Positions 7,516 to 10,710 of a DNA stretch of 10,710 nucleotides are shown piece after piece. Source of the DNA: Parvibaculum sp. Lineage in GTDB: Bacteria > Pseudomonadota > Alphaproteobacteria > Parvibaculales > Parvibaculaceae. The notes beneath the pieces are model-generated. The model did no database searches, had not been told where the DNA came from, and was given only the letters and a program-made list of their open reading frames with translations. The translations under genes and the position numbers were made by a program. The DNA is taken from the NCBI GenBank assembly GCA_014359855.1, contig JACIYQ010000285.1:1-10710 (forward strand). Direction: 5' to 3'. Within the stretch, counting starts at the first letter, position 1. The number at the start of each line of letters is the position of its first letter.

Positions 7516-8475
7516 TCAGTGCAGCGAGACGCTGGTTTCGGGCGGCAGCGAGGAGACCTGATCGGTCTCGGAGGATTTCGCCTTTGTCTCCGGCGGCGAA
7601 ACTTTCGGTGACGCGGGCTTGTCGTCAAGGGTCTCCATCTGCTTCCAGAGTGCAGGCTGGGAAAGCATGGCGCGAAGATAGGCCATGTTGCTGTCGGCAA
7701 CATTCGGTGGGAGGTCCGCGCGGGCGAGCCGTTCGGCCTCGTCGAAGTTGCCCTTCAGGCTGAGGACGATCGCGAGATTCTGCCGCGCATAGGCATCGCC
7801 CTTCTGGTCGGCCACAGCCTTGCGGAGCATTCGCTCGGCGGTGTCGAGGTCGCCCGTCAGCGCGTAGGACAAACCGAGATTCGTGAGCACCGAGGGGTTG
7901 TCCGGCGAAAGGCTCAGCGCCTTGCCGTAGTGACTCTTTGCCTCGTCATAGCGGCCCATCTGGTCGAGGGTCACGCCGAGAGCCGACTGGATCGTCCAGT
8001 CCTGCGGTGCGGTAGCCGCCGCTTCGGTCAGCATGGCATAGGCCTGATCGGGCCGGCCGCTGGCAGTCAGTGCCTTTCCGAATTCCGAAAGAACGTCGGT
8101 ACTCTGCGGTGCCTTGATCTGCGCTCTTTGCATGACGGTGAGCGACTGCTCCAGCGAGCCGATCTGCCGGAGCGCCTTGGAGTAGTGTACGGCGACGCCG
8201 GTATCGTTGGGTGAGCGTTCGTACAGTGCACCCCAATAGGCGGCCGCGGCGACGTAGTCCTGCGTCTTGGCGCTTTCGACCGCCGCTTCCCGAAGCGCAG
8301 GCTCGTCGATCCGGGCCTGCGCGGCATCTCTGGCATTGAGCCCGGTTCCGGTGCCGGCGCCAGTGCCTGCCGAAGAGCAGGCTGCGAGCGCGAGAACGGA
8401 ACAGAATGTTGCCGCAACAGCGAGGCCGCGCCTGTGGGCGGCGGGTCGCGAGGTCTGATCGGCGAATGGCTTCAT
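7516..8475 (-). CDS. tadD: Tad pilus TPR lipoprotein TadD
   Basis: The product is 319 residues. TadD is a lipoprotein with tetratricopeptide repeats that helps the secretin of Tad systems to assemble or stay stable. A lipoprotein signal is clear: basic start (RPAAHRRG), hydrophobic run, and lipobox LAAC with Cys33 followed by Ser-Ser, which predicts outer-membrane sorting. A Gly/Thr-rich linker (37-45) follows. TPR units are visible at about 126-159, 160-193 (ALGVTLDQMGRYDEAKSHYG), 194-227 and 228-260, with a less regular one near 90-125. The tail after about 285 is rich in Pro, Ser, Lys and Glu and probably unstructured. Only a weak GGGA (8485-8488) lies before the ATG. The gene is tail-to-tail with tadC, unlike Tad loci where tadD follows in the same direction, so it needs its own promoter. 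Paralogous TPR lipoproteins are the main alternative, but the context supports TadD. Confidence 0.88.
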   Translation of the reverse strand: MKPFADQTSRPAAHRRGLAVAATFCSVLALAACSSAGTGAGTGTGLNARDAAQARIDEPALREAAVESAKTQDYVAAAAYWGALYERSPNDTGVAVHYSKALRQIGSLEQSLTVMQRAQIKAPQSTDVLSEFGKALTASGRPDQAYAMLTEAAATAPQDWTIQSALGVTLDQMGRYDEAKSHYGKALSLSPDNPSVLTNLGLSYALTGDLDTAERMLRKAVADQKGDAYARQNLAIVLSLKGNFDEAERLARADLPPNVADSNMAYLRAMLSQPALWKQMETLDDKPASPKVSPPETKAKSSETDQVSSLPPETSVSLH

Positions 8476-8489
8476 GATGGCAGATCCCG

Positions 8490-8515
8490 GTCGGTGGCTT
8501 CCGGAGGCCCCCGAC
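8490..8515 (-). promoter_or_regulatory. Imperfect hairpin in the tadD leader, next to its ribosome binding site
   Basis: On the plus strand GTCGG (8490-8494) pairs with CCGAC (8511-8515). After one T/C mismatch, GGCTT (8496-8500) pairs with AGGCC (8505-8509) with one G-T wobble, around a CCGG loop. On the tadD transcript this fold would end 1 base from the GGGA site and 14 bases before the ATG. It could modulate ribosome access, or it could be a chance fold in GC-rich DNA. Confidence 0.3.
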
Positions 8516-8576
8516 GATGTCAGGCAGGGCCATGCTGTGAAAGTGATTTTCGGGGAGAGCCGTCAAGAAAGGATTA

Positions 8577-8582
8577 ATTATA
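8577..8582 (-). promoter_or_regulatory. Candidate -10 box for tadD (TATAAT on the minus strand)
   Basis: The only clearly AT-rich spot of the 180-base divergent gap reads TATAAT on the minus strand, about 100 bases upstream of the tadD ATG. No convincing -35 hexamer is seen at 16-18 bases. On the plus strand the same spot gives TATAAG (8580-8585), so it could instead serve the rightward gene. The rest of 8476-8655 shows no open reading frame with coding character. Confidence 0.3.
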
Positions 8583-8655
8583 AGATCGAACTGATTTGGC
8601 GGATTTCCGGCTCCTTGGTCTTTTTTGTTCCGCATTGCCGTGCTGGGATTGGCTT

Positions 8656-9798
8656 ATGGAAATTGGGCAGTGGAAAGAACGGGCCGTGCGGCTGGCGGAG
8701 AGGGGGCGTGAAATCGCATCCGGAATCTCCGCGCGCAATCTGGCCATATCCATCGGTGCGGGGATGGTCGCCGCGCTCGTGCTCCTGTTCTACCTGCGCC
8801 CGCCGGCAAGCCTTGAGGAGGCGCCGGAAACGGTCACCTTTTTTCAGATCGGCACGGGCAGTCCCGGCGACGAATATTTCGCGGTTGGCGAGCGGCTGGC
8901 GGCGGCCATCAGCCGTCCGCCGGGCTCGCCGCGCTGCGAGCGCGGTCTGCCCTGCGGTGTTGCGGGCCTCGTCGCGGTGGCGAAATCCTCTTCCGGTCCC
9001 GTGGCGAATGTGCGGGCGGTGAGCGCGGGCAACTACGATTCCGCGCTCGTCGCCGCGCCCGTTCTCGATCTCGCAACGCGCGCGGAAACGCCCTTCCGCG
9101 GCGAGAAACCGATCCGCAATCTCCGCGCGATCGCGGGCGTCTATCGCGAGGCACTCTATCTCATCGCAAGCCGCAACGCGAACGTCTCTTCCATCGCGGA
9201 CCTCGAAGGCAAGCGCGTTTCCGTCGGCACGCCCGGTTCGGGCACGCGCGAGGCAGCGCTTCCAGTGCTTGCGATACATGGATTAGGCCGCCGCACCGTG
9301 ACGCTCTTCGACTACGATGCGGAGGCGGCCGCGGAACTCATGCTGCGCGGTCAACTCGACGCGTTTTTCCTTGTCGATGCTCTGCCATCGGCGGAAATCG
9401 CGAGCCTTGCCGATCGCGGCTCGATCGTCATTGTACCGATTGAAGGCGAGGGAATGGAGCAGCTCACACGGCCCGGTGCGAATTTCCAGCCGCTCGAAAT
9501 ACCGGATGACATGTATCGCTTCGTGCCGGCGACGAAGACGCTTGGCGTCTCGATGATATGGGTCGTGAACGAAACGGCCGATGCCGATCTCGTCTACCGC
9601 ATCGTGAATGCGCTCTTCTACGAGGGCAATCATGTGCTGCTGAGCAGCCCCGCCCTGCCCGGATTGCTGCCAGGTGAGGAAGGTGAAGAGGAAGGTCTCA
9701 CGATCGCGTCGTTGCCCGTACCGCTGCATGAGGGCGCGGCGCGCTACTACCGCGAAGCGGGGATATTGGCGGCGGAAGGCGGGGATAAAGCCCCCTGA
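8656..9798 (+). CDS. TAXI-family TRAP-type solute-binding protein, membrane-anchored
   Basis: The product is 380 residues from the ATG at 8656, with GGGA (8645-8648) 7 bases upstream; an in-frame TTG at 8596 gives an unlikely 20-residue extension. TAXI proteins bind small organic solutes, often carboxylates, in the periplasm and hand them to TRAP permeases. Hallmarks: IGTGSPGDEYFAVGERLAAA (65-84) at the start of the first lobe, NVRAVSAGNYDSALV (118-132), LRAIAGVYREALYLIA, LEGKRVSVGTPGSGTREAA (183-201) and PLHEGAARYYREAG (356-369) at the end. A hydrophobic helix at about 28-47 is followed by FYLRPPAS with no good cleavage site, so the protein probably stays anchored. Cys94 and Cys100 sit in a short loop and could form a disulfide. 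An acidic GEEGEEEG run is at 340-347. No TRAP permease gene is present, so substrate and partner are unknown. Confidence 0.88.
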   Translation: MEIGQWKERAVRLAERGREIASGISARNLAISIGAGMVAALVLLFYLRPPASLEEAPETVTFFQIGTGSPGDEYFAVGERLAAAISRPPGSPRCERGLPCGVAGLVAVAKSSSGPVANVRAVSAGNYDSALVAAPVLDLATRAETPFRGEKPIRNLRAIAGVYREALYLIASRNANVSSIADLEGKRVSVGTPGSGTREAALPVLAIHGLGRRTVTLFDYDAEAAAELMLRGQLDAFFLVDALPSAEIASLADRGSIVIVPIEGEGMEQLTRPGANFQPLEIPDDMYRFVPATKTLGVSMIWVVNETADADLVYRIVNALFYEGNHVLLSSPALPGLLPGEEGEEEGLTIASLPVPLHEGAARYYREAGILAAEGGDKAP

Positions 9799-9831
9799 CT
9801 GTCATCAAAATGTCATCGAAACGTCACAGAT
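9799..9831 (+). repeat. Three 11-base direct repeats resembling a PhoB (Pho) box
   Basis: Consecutive 11-base units read CTGTCATCAAA (9799-9809), ATGTCATCGAA (9810-9820) and ACGTCACAGAT (9821-9831). Compared with the known Pho-box unit CTGTCAT plus four mostly A/T bases, the first seven bases match 7, 6 and 4 of 7. The run begins right after the stop of the TAXI gene and overlaps the stop of the convergent GST gene (9824-9826). A functional role is unproven; the position is not a normal promoter location. Confidence 0.45.
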
Positions 9832-10504
9832 TTTGCTTCGCCGTTTCTTCCATTTCCGCGCCCTTGATCCAGTCTTGCATCGAGGGCAGCGTCATGATGG
9901 CGTTCATATAGGCGCGGACCGTGCCGTCGTCGCCCAGAGCATTGAGGTCGGCGTCGTAGGTCGCGAAGCGCGTCACGACCGGGGCATACATGGCGTCGGT
10001 CACGCTGAAGCGGCCGAAGAGGAAGCCCTGGTCCTCCTCCGCCTGACGCCCGAAGCGGACCCGCAACCCGCGCCACAGATCGACGATGCGCCGGGCATCG
10101 GCAAGTGCTTCTTCCGTCTGCCCTATGCCGGGATGTCTTTCGAGCACGGCCATGGGCATCTCGCGGCGGAGGTTCTGGAAACCGGAATGCATCTCCGCCG
10201 CCGCGCTGCGCGCGAGCGCACGGGCAAGCGCATCGGAAGGCCAGAGCGCCTTCGCCGGGAAGAGATCGGCGATGGTCTCGCAGATCGCGAGCGAGTCCCC
10301 GATCACGCCTCCGCGCCACTTGAGCGCCGGTACGAAACCCGTTGGCGAATGGGCGAGTATCTGTGCCTTGGTGTCCGGCTGGCGCAGCCGGATCGAGGTC
10401 TCGGTGAAGGGGATGCCGGCCTGCCGCATCAGGAGCCAGGGCCGCAGGCTCCAGCTCGACCAGTTCTTGTCGCCGATGACGAGTTCGAATTCGCTGCCGG
10501 TCAT
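9824..10504 (-). CDS. Glutathione S-transferase family protein
   Basis: The product is 226 residues from the ATG at 10504, which has a purine-rich AGGGGG just upstream. An in-frame GTG at 10552 would add 16 residues (MATGPATAALVETGGS) that are not typical of the family. GSTs conjugate or reduce substrates with glutathione in the cytoplasm. The N-terminal thioredoxin-like domain (about 6-84) has LVIGDKNWSSWSLRPWLLMR, where a Ser of the SSWS motif is the likely catalytic or glutathione-activating residue. It also has SPTGFVPAL with the conserved cis-Pro (Pro59), and GDSLAICETIADL, the glutathione gamma-glutamyl binding turn (Asp70-Ser71). The C-terminal helical domain covers about 90-215, with the N-capping-type segment FSVTDAMYAPVVTRF (166-180). 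This pattern fits the bacterial subgroup related to maleylacetoacetate isomerase-like GSTs, but the substrate cannot be told. Confidence 0.9.
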   Translation of the reverse strand: MTGSEFELVIGDKNWSSWSLRPWLLMRQAGIPFTETSIRLRQPDTKAQILAHSPTGFVPALKWRGGVIGDSLAICETIADLFPAKALWPSDALARALARSAAAEMHSGFQNLRREMPMAVLERHPGIGQTEEALADARRIVDLWRGLRVRFGRQAEEDQGFLFGRFSVTDAMYAPVVTRFATYDADLNALGDDGTVRAYMNAIMTLPSMQDWIKGAEMEETAKQNL

Positions 10505-10605
10505 GCTGCCCCCTGTCTCCACAAGTGCGGCCGTTGCGGGCCCTGTGGCCACTCTATAAGGTTCCGGGCCAGCAAAATCACGTCTTTCCTCCGAAGGGAG
10601 CGCCC

Positions 10606-10710
10606 GTGCTCGACATCTTCATCACCGACAAGGATGCGGCGGCAACGCCGGTCTGGCTGATCCGCACGGGCGAGGCGGAAGCCTGGTGCGGGACGCATGC
10701 GGGCCCCGGC
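10606..10710 (+). CDS. N-terminal fragment, possibly leucyl aminopeptidase (M17) family protein; cut by the window edge
   Basis: The frame opens at a GTG at 10606, 5 bases after a good AAGGGAG site (10594-10600), and stays open to the window end (35 codons). The visible start is MLDIFITDKDAAATPVWLI, followed by RTGEAEAWCGTHAGPG. Third codon positions are almost all G or C, as in the neighbouring real genes, which supports coding. The TPVWLI stretch near residue 14 and the Trp-containing segment resemble the N-termini of alphaproteobacterial M17 leucyl aminopeptidase family proteins. The catalytic C-terminal domain is outside the window, so the name is tentative. It is divergent from the GST gene across a 101-base gap (10505-10605). 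Confidence 0.5.
   Translation, partial: MLDIFITDKDAAATPVWLIRTGEAEAWCGTHAGPG

Noticed and set aside
9776..9796. Short GGGG/CCCC hairpin at the end of the TAXI gene as a terminator.
   Set aside because: Only about four to five pairs, inside the coding end, with no T run after it.
10534..10560. Possible rightward promoter TTGCGG with TATAAG before the last gene.
   Set aside because: The spacer is only 15 bases and the -35 match is weak, so it is not better than chance in a 101-base divergent gap.
9674..10660. A 328-codon plus-strand frame running through the end of the TAXI gene and across the GST gene.
   Set aside because: The opposite strand encodes a clear GST with conserved motifs. This frame would also overlap the TAXI gene and the start of the next one, and its translation is Arg/His-rich without a recognised fold. 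Only if the Pho-box-like repeat proved active would a transcript here matter, and then more likely as antisense RNA.
1..10710. CRISPR array, tRNA or rRNA gene, insertion sequence, or phage attachment site.
   Set aside because: No regularly spaced repeats, RNA gene landmarks, transposase motifs or flanking target duplications were seen. Coding covers nearly the whole window with uniform composition, so there is no sign of recent insertion.

Overview
The window is a stretch of a GC-rich alphaproteobacterial chromosome. Gene content (CpaB to CpaF, TadB, TadC), protein style and codon use with G or C in most third positions point to the Hyphomicrobiales/Parvibaculum side of the class. The exact genus cannot be fixed from the sequence alone.

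Bases 1-7438 hold a tightly packed rightward operon for a Flp/Tad (tight adherence) type IVc pilus machine. It runs cpaB (5' end cut by the window edge), cpaC (outer-membrane secretin), cpaD (lipoprotein), cpaE (MinD/ParA-like localisation ATPase), cpaF (secretion motor ATPase), then tadB and tadC (inner-membrane platform). Gaps between genes are 9-18 bases, and cpaD and cpaE overlap by one base (TAATG), so the genes are probably co-transcribed and in part translationally coupled. The operon ends at a perfect 13-bp hairpin (7461-7490). Pilin (flp), prepilin peptidase (cpaA) and the minor pilins (tadE/F/G) are absent; they may lie upstream or elsewhere.

Bases 7516-8475 carry tadD, the TPR lipoprotein of the same machine, on the minus strand. 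It points tail-to-tail at tadC and probably shares the hairpin terminator. A 180-base divergent gap (8476-8655) separates tadD from a rightward gene for a TAXI-type TRAP solute-binding protein. That protein keeps an N-terminal membrane anchor and has no TRAP permease gene in the window. The gap contains an AT-rich spot with a perfect minus-strand TATAAT and an imperfect hairpin next to the tadD ribosome-binding site.

Bases 9824-10504 carry a glutathione S-transferase family gene on the minus strand, converging on the TAXI gene. The 25-base gap between them is filled by an 11-base periodic repeat resembling a PhoB (Pho) box, an odd place for one. A divergent rightward gene starts at 10606 and runs off the right edge; it is tentatively an M17 leucyl aminopeptidase family protein.

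In concert, CpaF would power pilin assembly through the TadB/TadC platform, CpaC would form the outer-membrane pore, CpaB, CpaD and TadD would help build or stabilise that pore, and CpaE would place the machine. I see no undescribed system here. The items most worth a second look are the Pho-box-like repeat, the orphan anchored TAXI protein and the separately transcribed tadD.
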